Under the pieces are notes generated by a model. It was not told the origin of the DNA and made no database searches. It was given only the letters and a program-made list of their open reading frames with translations. Position numbers and translations under genes: made by a program. 54,063 bases of DNA from Anaerolineae bacterium (GTDB lineage: Bacteria > Chloroflexota > Anaerolineae > Aggregatilineales > Phototrophicaceae). Where the stretch lies: positions 1-54,063 of the forward strand of contig JAHDWN010000044.1 of the NCBI GenBank assembly GCA_023382675.1, read 5' to 3'. This document shows positions 34,250 to 43,934 of this stretch, in pieces. Each line of letters starts with the position of its first letter. Within the stretch, counting starts at the first letter, position 1.

Positions 34250-37069
34250 TCAGGTCGAAGGCATGAATGTGGCCGCCGGAATTGGTGACGCCTCCGGCGG
34301 CTCCAACGCTGGCGTATTGGTAGGATAATTCGGTCCAATGGTCGGCTGTTCCAGTGTTGTCGTCGACATCGGGATGGCCATGTCGGGCGTAGCTTCCTCC
34401 GGCGGAATCATCGTCGAAGGTGGTGAAAGAGTCTCCGTCGGCGGAACGACTGTCGCACTCTCTGTCTCCGTCACCATCAGTGGCGGCGGGGATGGCTTGC
34501 GCCCTGCTGCCTCGGTCGCCGTCGGTTCGATAGCGTCTGTTGGCCGTATGGTCGCCGTCGCACCGACAGGACTCGACGGGTCGAGCGCGAACTTGAGCAG
34601 GTCCTCCAACGAATAGGCCGCCCCCAGGCTGTTGAGCGTCTGGTTGACACGATCCCAGTCGTCGCTAAAAGTCATCAACCCAGCAGGAAATGACCCTGAC
34701 CCGTTCCAATCACCGGAAACCGGTATTCCCCAACTACCTCCATAGCTGAAGCTAATATCGGGCGACCCATAGCTGTTGCTGTTGCGCAGCAGCCACAGCC
34801 CAGTCTGGTAGGCGAACAGCCCAATCGTGTCACGCCCGTCGCCATCCCAATCCCCGGCAATTGGGAAACCCCACCAACCCCCGTAACCGCCGACGACTGC
34901 ATCGGCGCCTCCACCCGAATTGCTGTTGCGCAGATACCAATCCCCGTTCGTCGGGTTGTAGATGCCAATCGTGTCGCGACCATCACCGTTCCAGTCACCA
35001 ACCACCGGGTATCCCCATCCACCGCCATAGATGAAGCTGACGTCCGGCGCGCCATAGCTGTTGCTATTGCGTAGAAGCCACTCGCCTGTGCTCGGTACGA
35101 ACAGCCCGATGTTATCGCTACCGTTGCCATCCCAGTCGCCGCTGATGGGCAGACCCCACCAGCCGCCATAGCTGCTCACCGTGATGTCCGGCGCACCTCC
35201 ATTACTTGAATTGCGCAGATACCAGTTGCCGTTCGCTGAGTCGTAGACCCCAAGACTATCCGCGCCATCCCCATTCCAGTCACCAGCGACCGGCGCAGCC
35301 CATCCTCCACCATAATTTGCCTCATAGTCCGGTGCTCCCGGCGATGCCGAGTTGCGCAGATACCAGGCCCCGGTCGCCCGCGCGTAGATCCCAATTCCGT
35401 CGCGCATGCTGCCTGCAATGGGCGACGGTGTCGGCGGCACCGTTGGTACTGCGTCGATGATTAGCTGCGGTGGATTGGCACCTTCCCGACTAGAAAAGCG
35501 CACCTGCGTTGTGTCCGCAGATGCCAGCGCAAGATCATACTGTCCTGCAGCAGTAACCAGTCCAGTTACATCCACGGTCGTCCATGTATTGGCGGCAAAC
35601 GCGGCAGAACTCCCGAAGGAACTGCCGAGGGCTGGAGCATTTGTGAAGTTGATAGTGGATTCATCCCACCCCCCGCCGGTCACGTATACCTGGTAGCCGC
35701 CTCCAGAACTCGTTTCGGCAAACACACGCAAAGTAGCGCGGGCAATGTTGCCAGAGAGGGCAGGCACCTGAAAGCGAAGGTAGCTGCGAATGACCGGTGA
35801 GGCGTCCGTCCGCAGAGCGTCGCTAGAACCAAAATTCTCACCTGGAGTCGCTTCATGGACGTATGCATCCGCGACCGGGTTCAGAGTAACGACTTCGCCA
35901 CCAGGAGGATTTGTAGGTGCAACTGTGGGAGTTACGACCGGTGTTGGGGCATTCCCGTTGATGATGGAGAAGGAATCGTAGAACGGCTCCCCAGATCCGG
36001 TTACTTCGTACGTCATGAGGAATTGTGCGTCAATTCGATCTGGACTGACGGTGTAGACCGTTATTCCTCTGCCCACGCGGCGCGTACTGCAACTCCCGTC
36101 GCGCCAAACTGATCCGTTGCCTCCCATGGCACTCGCAAAATAATTACGTTCACTATCGTTGCAGTCAATTGACGTGAAGCCGCTCCCGCCAAATGCGCCG
36201 TTAATCAAGAATAGGGTGCCCGCGCCGCGGGAATACACGTTGTCGGCACCATCGTCGGCGACACAGCTTGCGTCAAAGACGCCGGCGTTGGCGCAGATCA
36301 ACTGCTTGCTACGCTGATAATCGTGGTCGTGGCCCTGTAAAACCAGATCTACACGCTTGGCGATCAGCAGATCCATCAGGGCTTCCCCGATTTCGCAGCT
36401 CTTGTTGCCTATCGTCAAGCAGTTCTTGTGCATGCCCACGATCACCCAGGGAATATTGCTCCCCCGCGCGGCATCGATAGTTGCCTCCAGCCAGGCATAG
36501 TGTGCATTGCCAGGTTCGTAGTCGTATTTCACACCATTTACGTCGTTCCCAGCCCCGATCATGATGAACCGTGCGTATGGATTGGGTTGGGGATAATCAG
36601 AGTAGTATTCCGCGGCGTACACGCCCGTGGAGTTCATCCGGTCGGGCAGGCAGACGGCAAAGTTGTTGATGAATCCGTCAACAAAATCGTCATCCTCATG
36701 GTTACCCACAATCAACTGAAACGGAAATGTCTCACCGATAGTCAGCCTGATATTCCTGTTCGGATCGGTACCACTACACCAGGGCGATGGTGTGACGCCG
36801 TCAGTCGGTTCGGGCCCGGAATCTGAATAGCTCAGGTCGCCAAGTGCCAGATGAAAGACTGCGCCGCTGTTGGCAATAGCCTGTAAACTGCTGCGTGTAT
36901 CCGCCTCATTGGGCGCGCCGTGATCGCCGCCAGCAGTGAAGATGAACGATTGGTTCTGCGCGACAGCGATGGAATCGAGGGATGAAGCAACAAAGTGAAG
37001 GCCGAAAACAAATATGGTCAACCAGATAGGCGTCGCCAAACGCCTCTCTTTCGCACCCAGCTCCTTCAT
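34250..37069 (-). CDS. Secreted calcineurin-like metallophosphoesterase with CBM96/DNRLRE-like domain and five repeats
   Basis: The 939-residue protein has a signal sequence near residues 14-37. Its phosphoesterase domain (about 40-365) carries AGGDHGAP, LALGDLSYSD, IVGNHEDDDF and LQGHDHDYQRS, the metal-ligand motifs of calcineurin-type enzymes. A Thr-Pro linker leads to a DNRLRE/CBM96-like beta domain (about 390-540, ending [14 protein letters not shown]). Five repeats of about 47 residues follow (about 555-795), each with WYLRNS or WLLRNS and GDWNGDG, probably an FG-GAP-like propeller. A low-complexity Pro/Thr tail ends the protein. GGGGGAG directly before the ATG supports the start. It probably hydrolyses phosphate esters at the cell surface, held by its carbohydrate-binding parts. 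Confidence 0.85.
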   Translation of the reverse strand: MKELGAKERRLATPIWLTIFVFGLHFVASSLDSIAVAQNQSFIFTAGGDHGAPNEADTRSSLQAIANSGAVFHLALGDLSYSDSGPEPTDGVTPSPWCSGTDPNRNIRLTIGETFPFQLIVGNHEDDDFVDGFINNFAVCLPDRMNSTGVYAAEYYSDYPQPNPYARFIMIGAGNDVNGVKYDYEPGNAHYAWLEATIDAARGSNIPWVIVGMHKNCLTIGNKSCEIGEALMDLLIAKRVDLVLQGHDHDYQRSKQLICANAGVFDASCVADDGADNVYSRGAGTLFLINGAFGGSGFTSIDCNDSERNYFASAMGGNGSVWRDGSCSTRRVGRGITVYTVSPDRIDAQFLMTYEVTGSGEPFYDSFSIINGNAPTPVVTPTVAPTNPPGGEVVTLNPVADAYVHEATPGENFGSSDALRTDASPVIRSYLRFQVPALSGNIARATLRVFAETSSGGGYQVYVTGGGWDESTINFTNAPALGSSFGSSAAFAANTWTTVDVTGLVTAAGQYDLALASADTTQVRFSSREGANPPQLIIDAVPTVPPTPSPIAGSMRDGIGIYARATGAWYLRNSASPGAPDYEANYGGGWAAPVAGDWNGDGADSLGVYDSANGNWYLRNSSNGGAPDITVSSYGGWWGLPISGDWDGNGSDNIGLFVPSTGEWLLRNSNSYGAPDVSFIYGGGWGYPVVGDWNGDGRDTIGIYNPTNGDWYLRNSNSGGGADAVVGGYGGWWGFPIAGDWDGDGRDTIGLFAYQTGLWLLRNSNSYGSPDISFSYGGSWGIPVSGDWNGSGSFPAGLMTFSDDWDRVNQTLNSLGAAYSLEDLLKFALDPSSPVGATATIRPTDAIEPTATEAAGRKPSPPPLMVTETESATVVPPTETLSPPSTMIPPEEATPDMAIPMSTTTLEQPTIGPNYPTNTPALEPPEASPIPAATFMPST

Positions 37070-38448
37070 GACTCCCCCTTTTGCCCGTGCGGCAACCTAA
37101 AGAAGTAGGGACTGATTGCATTTCAGGGTAGTCATGCTTTCACATGAAGTCAACTAAGTCGTCACATGAATAGGTTGGATCGGGGCGCGCGAGCCATGAC
37201 GCTGGGATGATGGTACCACTAGCACTTGGCTTGGCCAGGGAGCAACCAGCACGAGACGGCAAACGTGCTGACCGCAGCGCAGATATGGAGAATACACGTT
37301 TGAGACATCGCTTCTTGTGAGTAACAGGGGTGGTCCAGGGGAGTAGTGAGAGCGAAGTCGTGATTGTCGATCAGGAGTCCGTCTTATCCTGTGCCTGCTC
37401 AGAGCGTACAAACACAATGAGAGGTGTTTTTGAAAGGCGCATACGAATCAACGTTGTTAGGGTCTTCCAGCGCTTGCTGAAAAACCTCAAGATGGACATA
37501 CCGTCGACCTCGTGGCCCAAGCTAACAGCGATCTTCTTCTCAAGATCGGTTAGCTCATTTGATCGCTTCGTCATCGTTAACATGCACCCGCCCAGTTACG
37601 CTTTGCTTATGATTTCTCGTGTTTACAGCCATCAATCCGTCTGCTGAACTCTCGGTCTGACCATAAACACAAATACCGGTTCATAGATTTCTGCAGCAAT
37701 CAATGTTAACTTCATTATAAATACCATTTGGCAAATCGAAAACTTGAGGCGTATTCACCCAAACGAATAGATTTGCTCAATTCTAAGATTCTTTCCAGTC
37801 AGTTACATTACTCCAATCCTCTATTATACATCAGAAGATGAAGCCCTGGTTGTGAACAGGTAAAGAGGTCATTAAAGGATGACCAAATCGGCTGCATCGA
37901 GATGCCCAATACCGATCATGTTCTCCTACATCGGACAATCGCACGGCATATCCGGCGGCAGAGCGCCGCCGACAGCATATATATTTATATATTACATTAG
38001 AACTACTATACAACTAGTATATATGAGACTTTCATTGACCTAACACGCGCAGATCGACCCATCGGCATACGGAAATGAATATTATCAATTAACACAGCAT
38101 TGAGTTACATTATTGCAAGATATGAACGGCCACACGCTAGCTTTAATCAACCCCGCGATTACCACCCAATCTGGCAATATTTGTGGTCCTCATAAATAAA
38201 TGGAAAATTGTACTAAGGTCGTAATGTTCAGAAATTGTCTCGTACATATTAATCCATTAGGCCCTATTGCGCGGTTATGCTCTACGGCTCTATAACCAGG
38301 CTTTACAGTTTTTAGGCAATTGTTAGGGGATTGTGAAAACCTTTTAACAGAACTTAAATATTCCTAAAAATTCTGTTAGGTAGCTCACGTCGCTGGAAGC
38401 CGCAGTTAGCAGTACGAAACGTATCAGGAATGCATGGGGAGCCTCACT
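37070..38448. other. 1.4 kb AT-rich intergenic region upstream of the glycosyltransferase
   Basis: No convincing gene is seen. A 70-codon minus-strand frame (37,371-37,583) lacks a good ribosome-binding site and any recognisable family. The right half is much richer in A/T than its neighbours, with TATATATTTATATATTAC near 37,977-37,994. TTTTTAGG-type repeats lie at 38,309-38,380, close to the glycosyltransferase start. It probably holds promoters for both diverging genes. Its base composition is unlike the flanking genes. Confidence 0.6.
38309..38380 (+). promoter_or_regulatory. Direct repeats TTTTTAGG / TTGTTAGG (11-base period) upstream of the glycosyltransferase
   Basis: TTTTTAGGCAA (38,309-38,319) is followed at once by TTGTTAGGGGA (38,320-38,330), and CTGTTAGG lies at 38,373-38,380. 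The first pair is conserved in the inverted duplicate at 34,027-34,045, although the surrounding sequence has diverged. The period suits an OmpR-type regulator. Confidence 0.5.
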
Positions 38449-40737
38449 ATGTCCTACCAGAAGGTGGGCGATGGGAGGGCACCTGACGTTCGGGCCAACC
38501 GACTTTCTACACAGCAGACCGCACTCACACTGTCCATTGTTGTACCCACCAAAAATGAAGCCCAGAATGTCTTGCCGCTTCTAAAACGCCTGGAGAGCGC
38601 TGTCGTTTCCGAAGACATCGCCGCCAAAGACGTGGAAGTCATCTTCGTCGACGATAGCGATGATGATACACCGGCTAAAATCGAAGAAGCCGGCCGTCAA
38701 TCCTCTTTTGCCATCAGTTCAATAGTGCGACCACGGGAACGACGAAACGGCCTAGGGATGGCCGTCGTTGAAGGCATGCAAATTGCGCGTGGAACATGGG
38801 TCGTCGTTATGGATGGCGATTTGCAGCATCCACCAGAATTAATACCTCAGCTATTGCAGAAAGCCCGCTCTACTGAAGCGGATCTTGTCGCTGGCAGCCG
38901 TCTGGCTGAAGGTGGCAGCGCCGACTCGCTTGGCTGGCGGCGTAAACTGCTGTCGCAGGCACTGGCACAGTTTTCGCGTTTCATCTTCTCGAAGAACCTG
39001 CGGTCAATCACTGATCCTTTGACTGGTTTCTTCCTCTTTCGTCGCTCGGCCGTCAATCCGGATTATCTGCGTCCAAAAGGGTTCAAAATCCTTCTGGAAA
39101 TCCTCGTCCGCTGCCCAAAACTCAAGGTGGCGGAAGTTCCATTTGAGTTCGGGCAACGCCTAAGCGGTAAAAGCAAAGCCAGCCCACGCGAAATGATCGC
39201 GCTGTTTGAACAGATGGCTGGGCTGCGCTTTGCCCCACACGAGCATTTGTTCCGTTTCCTCATGGTCGGACTGTCCGGCCTGGTTGTAAACACTTTGCTG
39301 ATGTTTGTGCTCGTCGATTTCCTCGGGTTCCATTACGTTCTTGGTGCGATCGCGGCTACACAAGGCTCAACCCTGTGGAATTTCGAGTGGACGGAGCGAT
39401 GGGTATTTGGGAACCGGGAACTCCCCGGCCGGCGTTTGTGGGTACGCATGCTGAGTTTCTTCGTGGTCAACAACTCGATGCTGCTCCTGCGCGGTCCGAT
39501 GCTCATCTTCTTTGTCGCATCGCTTGGCATGCACCATCTGCTCGGTAACTTCGCGTCGTTGGTGGTAATGACCGCGCTGCGTTTCCTGATTGCCGACCGG
39601 TTCATCTGGGGTTCAGGCAACAAAAGCAGACAGGACATCTACTATTACAACATCCACGACATCATTCGAGTGCGTTCTATGCGGCGACTGCCGGAACTGC
39701 GCTACTTCTCAGTCAGCGAAGTCATTGCAGAACCTGACATCGACGTAATCGTTACGACGAATCTCGACGGCTACCTGAGCGACAAGTCAATCACCTATGA
39801 AGAAATGTTGGGTTCGCTGGGATTCAGCATTGTCATCAACCAAAAAGAGACGCGCACAGATGTGATTGCGTCGCCACTGATTGGCATGTCGCCGCACGTT
39901 CTTTATACCAACGTGGTTGAGCCATTGCTCCGGTGGACCTTCGTCCGTAAGGGCTACGCGCTAATGCACGGAGCCTGCCTGGCGATTGATGGTAAAGCGT
40001 TGTTCGTCACAGCGCGCACCGACACGGGCAAGACCACGACGATTCTGCAGACGATGCGGAATAACCTGGACAAAGTCACGTTTCTATCGGACGACATGAC
40101 GATTGTCAGCCGCGATGGTCGGGTGATGAACTATCCGAAGCCGCTGACGATCAGCCTGCACACACTTCGGGCTGTCACGGAGGCACCGCTGACGATCTCA
40201 CAGCGCTTGTTCTTGCAGGTTCAAAGCCGTCTGCATTCGCGGGGAGGGCGCAAGGCTGGATTGTGGTTGAGCCACAACTCAGTTCCGGCTGCGACGCTCA
40301 ATGCCATCGTTCAGAAGTTGATCCCGCCACCCAAATACATGATCGATGAGCTGATCCCGAGAGCACGTCACACAAGCGAAGCCCAACTGAGTCACGTCGT
40401 TCTGATTGAGCGTGGGCCGGATTTCGAGGCAACGCTAGACGAAATCGAGAAAGCTAGGGTGCTGGTCGAGAACGCCGAAGACGCATACGGATTCCCGCCC
40501 TATCCTACACTGGCGCATGCGCTTTGCCATTGGAACGGCATCGATCTGCATGTATCTGAAGCCGAAATTGTGACAGCCGCGACCCAGAACCTTCCGGCGA
40601 TCCACCTCAGAAGCCCGCGCTTTGACTGGTATCGCCGGCTGCCTCACTTCTTGCAGGAGCCGGTGATAGAGCTTCCGACCAAGAGTGAGGTCCTGGATTG
40701 GCCTGCACCTGGATTACGACCATCCGGCTCGGCATGA
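38449..40737 (+). CDS. GT2 glycosyltransferase - GtrA membrane domain - HprK-like P-loop domain fusion
   Basis: From ATG 38449 (GGGGAG 7 bases upstream; supported by the duplicated copy) the product has 762 residues. Residues 25-245 form a dolichyl/undecaprenyl-phosphate sugar transferase: LSIVVPTKNEAQNVLPLLKR, VEVIFVDDSDDDTP, MDGDLQHPPELIPQLL and DPLTGFFLFRRSA. Residues 265-390 form a GtrA-like domain with four membrane segments (RFLMVGLSGLVVNTLLMFVL at its start). The last 350 residues contain a P-loop related to HPr kinase (LFVTARTDTGKTTTI, Lys528) and FLSDDMTIVSRDG as a Walker-B-like site. Transfer of a sugar to a lipid carrier and its flipping would feed the GT39 enzyme encoded next. The kinase-like part is unexpected. 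Confidence 0.85.
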   Translation: MSYQKVGDGRAPDVRANRLSTQQTALTLSIVVPTKNEAQNVLPLLKRLESAVVSEDIAAKDVEVIFVDDSDDDTPAKIEEAGRQSSFAISSIVRPRERRNGLGMAVVEGMQIARGTWVVVMDGDLQHPPELIPQLLQKARSTEADLVAGSRLAEGGSADSLGWRRKLLSQALAQFSRFIFSKNLRSITDPLTGFFLFRRSAVNPDYLRPKGFKILLEILVRCPKLKVAEVPFEFGQRLSGKSKASPREMIALFEQMAGLRFAPHEHLFRFLMVGLSGLVVNTLLMFVLVDFLGFHYVLGAIAATQGSTLWNFEWTERWVFGNRELPGRRLWVRMLSFFVVNNSMLLLRGPMLIFFVASLGMHHLLGNFASLVVMTALRFLIADRFIWGSGNKSRQDIYYYNIHDIIRVRSMRRLPELRYFSVSEVIAEPDIDVIVTTNLDGYLSDKSITYEEMLGSLGFSIVINQKETRTDVIASPLIGMSPHVLYTNVVEPLLRWTFVRKGYALMHGACLAIDGKALFVTARTDTGKTTTILQTMRNNLDKVTFLSDDMTIVSRDGRVMNYPKPLTISLHTLRAVTEAPLTISQRLFLQVQSRLHSRGGRKAGLWLSHNSVPAATLNAIVQKLIPPPKYMIDELIPRARHTSEAQLSHVVLIERGPDFEATLDEIEKARVLVENAEDAYGFPPYPTLAHALCHWNGIDLHVSEAEIVTAATQNLPAIHLRSPRFDWYRRLPHFLQEPVIELPTKSEVLDWPAPGLRPSGSA

Positions 40738-40753
40738 AGCGACGAAGTGCAGC

Positions 40754-40794
40754 GTCACAGAGTGAATGTTGTTTGGTGACGTTCGCTCTGTGAC
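40754..40794 (+). terminator. 13 bp hairpin between the two glycosyltransferase genes
   Basis: GTCACAGAGTGAA (40,754-40,766) pairs with TTCGCTCTGTGAC (40,782-40,794) with a single U-G wobble and a 15-base loop. No T-run follows directly. It may terminate or attenuate transcription into the next gene. Confidence 0.55.
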
Positions 40795-40854
40795 TCTGTG
40801 GCGCCTATTCCCTGAAATCCGACGCCAGCACAGAAGAGGTCTACCCAAAGCTAG

Positions 40855-42441
40855 ATGAGTTCTGAACCTGCAGCCATAACCATTTACGACACGAAGACCG
40901 CGCGCGGTCGCTCAACCGCCAGATGGGCAGGATTTGCGACTGTTTTGGCGCGAATTGGCGCCATCGTAGCTGTGCTGGCGATCGCTGCGGTGATGCGTGT
41001 CCTATTCCTGAACGAGCTCGGATACAACAGCGATGAAGCTGTATATGCTGGGCAGGGAGCCGCCATGGCTCAGGTTCCCGTCCTCAAAGATATCTTCCCC
41101 GTTTTCCGTGCGCATCCATTACTGTTTCAGTTTTTGCTTGCGCTCTCCTTTTCGGCTGGAGCCTACGATTGGCTCGGCCGCCTAGTGTCAGTTATCGTCG
41201 GAGTGGCAACCGTCTACGTGGTCTTCATTGCAGGTAAACGACTGTATGGACGACGCGCAGGCCTGATTGCTGCACTAATACTCGCGCTGATGCCATATCA
41301 CGTCATCGTCACACGCCAGGTTCTGCTCGATGGCCCAATGGTCTTCTGTGCGACGCTGACGCTACTTATGATGATACGGTTCGCAGAGACTGAGCGTGCT
41401 ATTTGGCTCATCAGCGCTGGCGTAGGCATGGGGCTCTCGTTTCTTGCCAAAGAGACAAGCATCTTGCTTGTAGGGGCAATCTATGCCTTCCTGGCCCTAT
41501 CCCCAAAGATCCGCGTGCGCATCATTGATATCGTCCTCTCGCTCGTACTGATGGCAGCGACGATGGCCCCATTTCCGCTATCGGTATCACTTGCAGGTGG
41601 CGGGGGCGGCAGCAAGACCCAATCGTATCTTGTCTGGCAGTTGTTTCGACGCCCCAATCATACGTTGGATTTCTATCCGACCGTGGTGCCGCCTGCAGTG
41701 GGCATCCTCGTCATCGTCGCCGCGGTGATTGGTCTGTGGGCGCTCCGTAGTGAAAATGGGTGGCGCGAGCGGCTGCTGGTCTTATGGATTCTCGTTCCGT
41801 TTGCGTTCTTCCAGCTCTGGCCCACCAAAGGCTTCCAATATCTACTTCCCACCGCCCCGGCAATTGCCCTCCTCGCCGCTCGCACGCTGACGAAGTGGCC
41901 CCTGAAGCCTGTGCGCTTCCACCGGTGGCAGATACCAGCGGCGTCCGTATCTTTCACATTCTTCGTGATGATACTCGTCACGCTTTTCACCAGGAGTTGG
42001 GATTCGATCTCTCCATTTCAGTCAGATCAATTCCTTGCAGGTTCTGGCGGTCTACCTGGCGGTCGCGAAACCGGTCTGTGGATCAGGGATCATGTGCCTG
42101 AAGGGGCAACCTTCATGACCATTGGTCCATCCATGGCAAACGTGATCAAATTCTACGGACACCGTCAGGCGTACGGATTATCCGTCAGTCCGAATCCTTT
42201 GCATCGCAACCCGTCGTACGAACCTATCTCAAATCCGGATTTCAAGATACGCACCGGTGACCTGCAATACCTTGTATGGGACTCGTTTTCCGCTGCCAGG
42301 TCGTCTTTCTTCTCGGACAAGCTGTTGGAATATGTCCGCCGGTACAACGGTCGTGCGGTGCATACGGCAACAGTCACCGTGAATGCCTCCGGCGAATCTG
42401 TAGAAAGGCCGGTCATCATCGTTTACGAGGTTCACCCATGA
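40855..42441 (+). CDS. GT39/ArnT-like membrane glycosyltransferase
   Basis: The 528-residue polytopic protein belongs to the PMT/ArnT (GT-C) superfamily, which moves a sugar from a polyprenyl phosphate carrier to a lipid or protein on the outer membrane face. The first extracytoplasmic loop carries the acidic catalytic motif YNSDEAVYAGQGAAM (about residues 60-74). It is followed by AHPLLFQFLLALSF, the segment YGRRAGLIAALILALMPYHV and the stretch GLSFLAKETSILLVGAIYAF, all typical of the family. A soluble C-terminal domain covers about residues 390-528. The polyprenyl-phosphate sugar made by the preceding GT2 protein is its likely donor. The stop overlaps the start of the phosphoesterase gene (ATGA). 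Confidence 0.88.
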   Translation: MSSEPAAITIYDTKTARGRSTARWAGFATVLARIGAIVAVLAIAAVMRVLFLNELGYNSDEAVYAGQGAAMAQVPVLKDIFPVFRAHPLLFQFLLALSFSAGAYDWLGRLVSVIVGVATVYVVFIAGKRLYGRRAGLIAALILALMPYHVIVTRQVLLDGPMVFCATLTLLMMIRFAETERAIWLISAGVGMGLSFLAKETSILLVGAIYAFLALSPKIRVRIIDIVLSLVLMAATMAPFPLSVSLAGGGGGSKTQSYLVWQLFRRPNHTLDFYPTVVPPAVGILVIVAAVIGLWALRSENGWRERLLVLWILVPFAFFQLWPTKGFQYLLPTAPAIALLAARTLTKWPLKPVRFHRWQIPAASVSFTFFVMILVTLFTRSWDSISPFQSDQFLAGSGGLPGGRETGLWIRDHVPEGATFMTIGPSMANVIKFYGHRQAYGLSVSPNPLHRNPSYEPISNPDFKIRTGDLQYLVWDSFSAARSSFFSDKLLEYVRRYNGRAVHTATVTVNASGESVERPVIIVYEVHP

Positions 42442-43934
42442 TCCGCGTAAGCCTACATGTCTTCAGCGTGAACCGGCGCAACCAGTGGATGATCTGGACG
42501 GGCGTCTCGTTGCTGGCATGTCTGTGCCTGGTCTCACGGTCGGTGTCCGCGCAGGCAGTTACCAGCTCTGCAGAGCCGCCCGAGCCAAATACCCCCATCG
42601 AGCATTTCATCTTCCTGATGCAGGAGAATCATTCATTCGACAATTACTTTGGGACATACCCGGGTGCCGACGGCATTCCGCCTGACACATGTATTCCTTA
42701 TGATCCATCGATAACTACTCTGGCGCGCATCCTTGTGCCAATGGCATTACGCGGGACGGAAGTGTTCCCTGTAAACCATCTTGACCTCACAACCACTGAT
42801 TGCGTTGAGCCATTTCATTTTAGTGAAGGCGACGTGCAGCCGGATGACCCCGATCACTCGCGGGAAACGTTTCAGCTTCAATACAACGACGGCGCGATGA
42901 ACGGTTTTGTCTATGCACTGGAGCAGCGCAACCAGGATGGACGATTGGCGATGGCGTACTACAACGACCAGGATCTGCCCTACTACTGGAATATCGCGGA
43001 CGAATATGTGCTGTTCGATAATTTCTTTACCTCAGCGGGTGACGGAAGCTTTATCAATCATCTCTATTGGATCGCGGGCACACACGATGAACCTCCAGAA
43101 GGCCAGAGTTTGCAGGAGTATCTCGCCGGTGTCACCACGATCTTCGATGTGCTCGAAGCAGAGGGTATATCCTGGAAATTCTATATCCAGAATTATGAAC
43201 CGGACTTAACCTATCGCACCCGCCATCTCTATCCTGGCGATCGACAGTCTCAGGTGACGTGGGTTCCGTTACTCAGCTTCGATCGGTTTATTGACGATCC
43301 AAACTTGAATTCGAAGATGGTGAACCTTGACGAATACTACGAGGACCTCAATCGCAACACACTGCCAAACGTCGCCTTCATGGTTCCCTCAGGCCCAAGC
43401 GAGCATCCGCCGTCCAGCCTCATGTCCGGGCAGCGCTTCGTTCGCATTCTGATCCAATCCCTCATGCAGAGCGATTATTGGGACAAATCGGCATTCATCT
43501 GGACTTATGACGATTGGGGCGGCTGGTACGACCATGTTCCCCCGCCTCAGGTCGATCAGCACGGATTCGGGCCACGTGCCCCCGCTCTGCTCGTCAGCGC
43601 ATACGCCAGGCGCGGTCTTATCGACAGCACGCTTCTGGATTTTACTTCCGGCTTGAAGTTCATTCAGGAGAATTGGAATCTTCCTTCACTGGCAGAGCGT
43701 GATGCGAATGCCAACGGTCTCATGAGCGCGTTTGACTTCACTAGCCCACCACGCCCTGCAAGAATCATCTCGATGGAACGTGAAAGCGGTGCGGCACGCC
43801 CTGAGCCGAAGAGAGAGGTCATTTACATGGCCTATGGTGCGGCGCTCGTGCTGGCTTCGGTGGTTATCACAACGGCAGTGGTGACGACCAGAACTTCAAC
43901 GCGCGCCGGAAACAGACATGGAGAGCAAACGTGA
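42438..43934 (+). CDS. Secreted, membrane-anchored phosphoesterase (phospholipase C/acid phosphatase family)
   Basis: From ATG 42438 the product has 498 residues; an earlier in-frame start lies inside the previous gene. After an N-terminal signal (MIWTGVSLLACLCLVSRSVS) comes a phosphoesterase domain (PF04185-like). It has IEHFIFLMQENHSFDNYFGT, a metal site in the phospholipase C/AcpA family, then DNFFTSAGDGSFINHLYWIA, IWTYDDWGGWYDHVPPPQVD and PALLVSAYARRG. A C-terminal membrane segment (YGAALVLASVVITTAVVT) with a basic tail anchors it. It would cleave phosphate esters or phosphodiesters of lipids or surface polymers. It overlaps the next gene by 4 bases, so it is co-translated with the Ig-integrase protein. 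Confidence 0.85.
   Translation: MIRVSLHVFSVNRRNQWMIWTGVSLLACLCLVSRSVSAQAVTSSAEPPEPNTPIEHFIFLMQENHSFDNYFGTYPGADGIPPDTCIPYDPSITTLARILVPMALRGTEVFPVNHLDLTTTDCVEPFHFSEGDVQPDDPDHSRETFQLQYNDGAMNGFVYALEQRNQDGRLAMAYYNDQDLPYYWNIADEYVLFDNFFTSAGDGSFINHLYWIAGTHDEPPEGQSLQEYLAGVTTIFDVLEAEGISWKFYIQNYEPDLTYRTRHLYPGDRQSQVTWVPLLSFDRFIDDPNLNSKMVNLDEYYEDLNRNTLPNVAFMVPSGPSEHPPSSLMSGQRFVRILIQSLMQSDYWDKSAFIWTYDDWGGWYDHVPPPQVDQHGFGPRAPALLVSAYARRGLIDSTLLDFTSGLKFIQENWNLPSLAERDANANGLMSAFDFTSPPRPARIISMERESGAARPEPKREVIYMAYGAALVLASVVITTAVVTTRTSTRAGNRHGEQT

Noticed and set aside
37371-37583. 70-codon minus-strand frame in the AT-rich gap
   Set aside because: No clear ribosome-binding site, no recognisable domain, and ordinary length for a chance frame.
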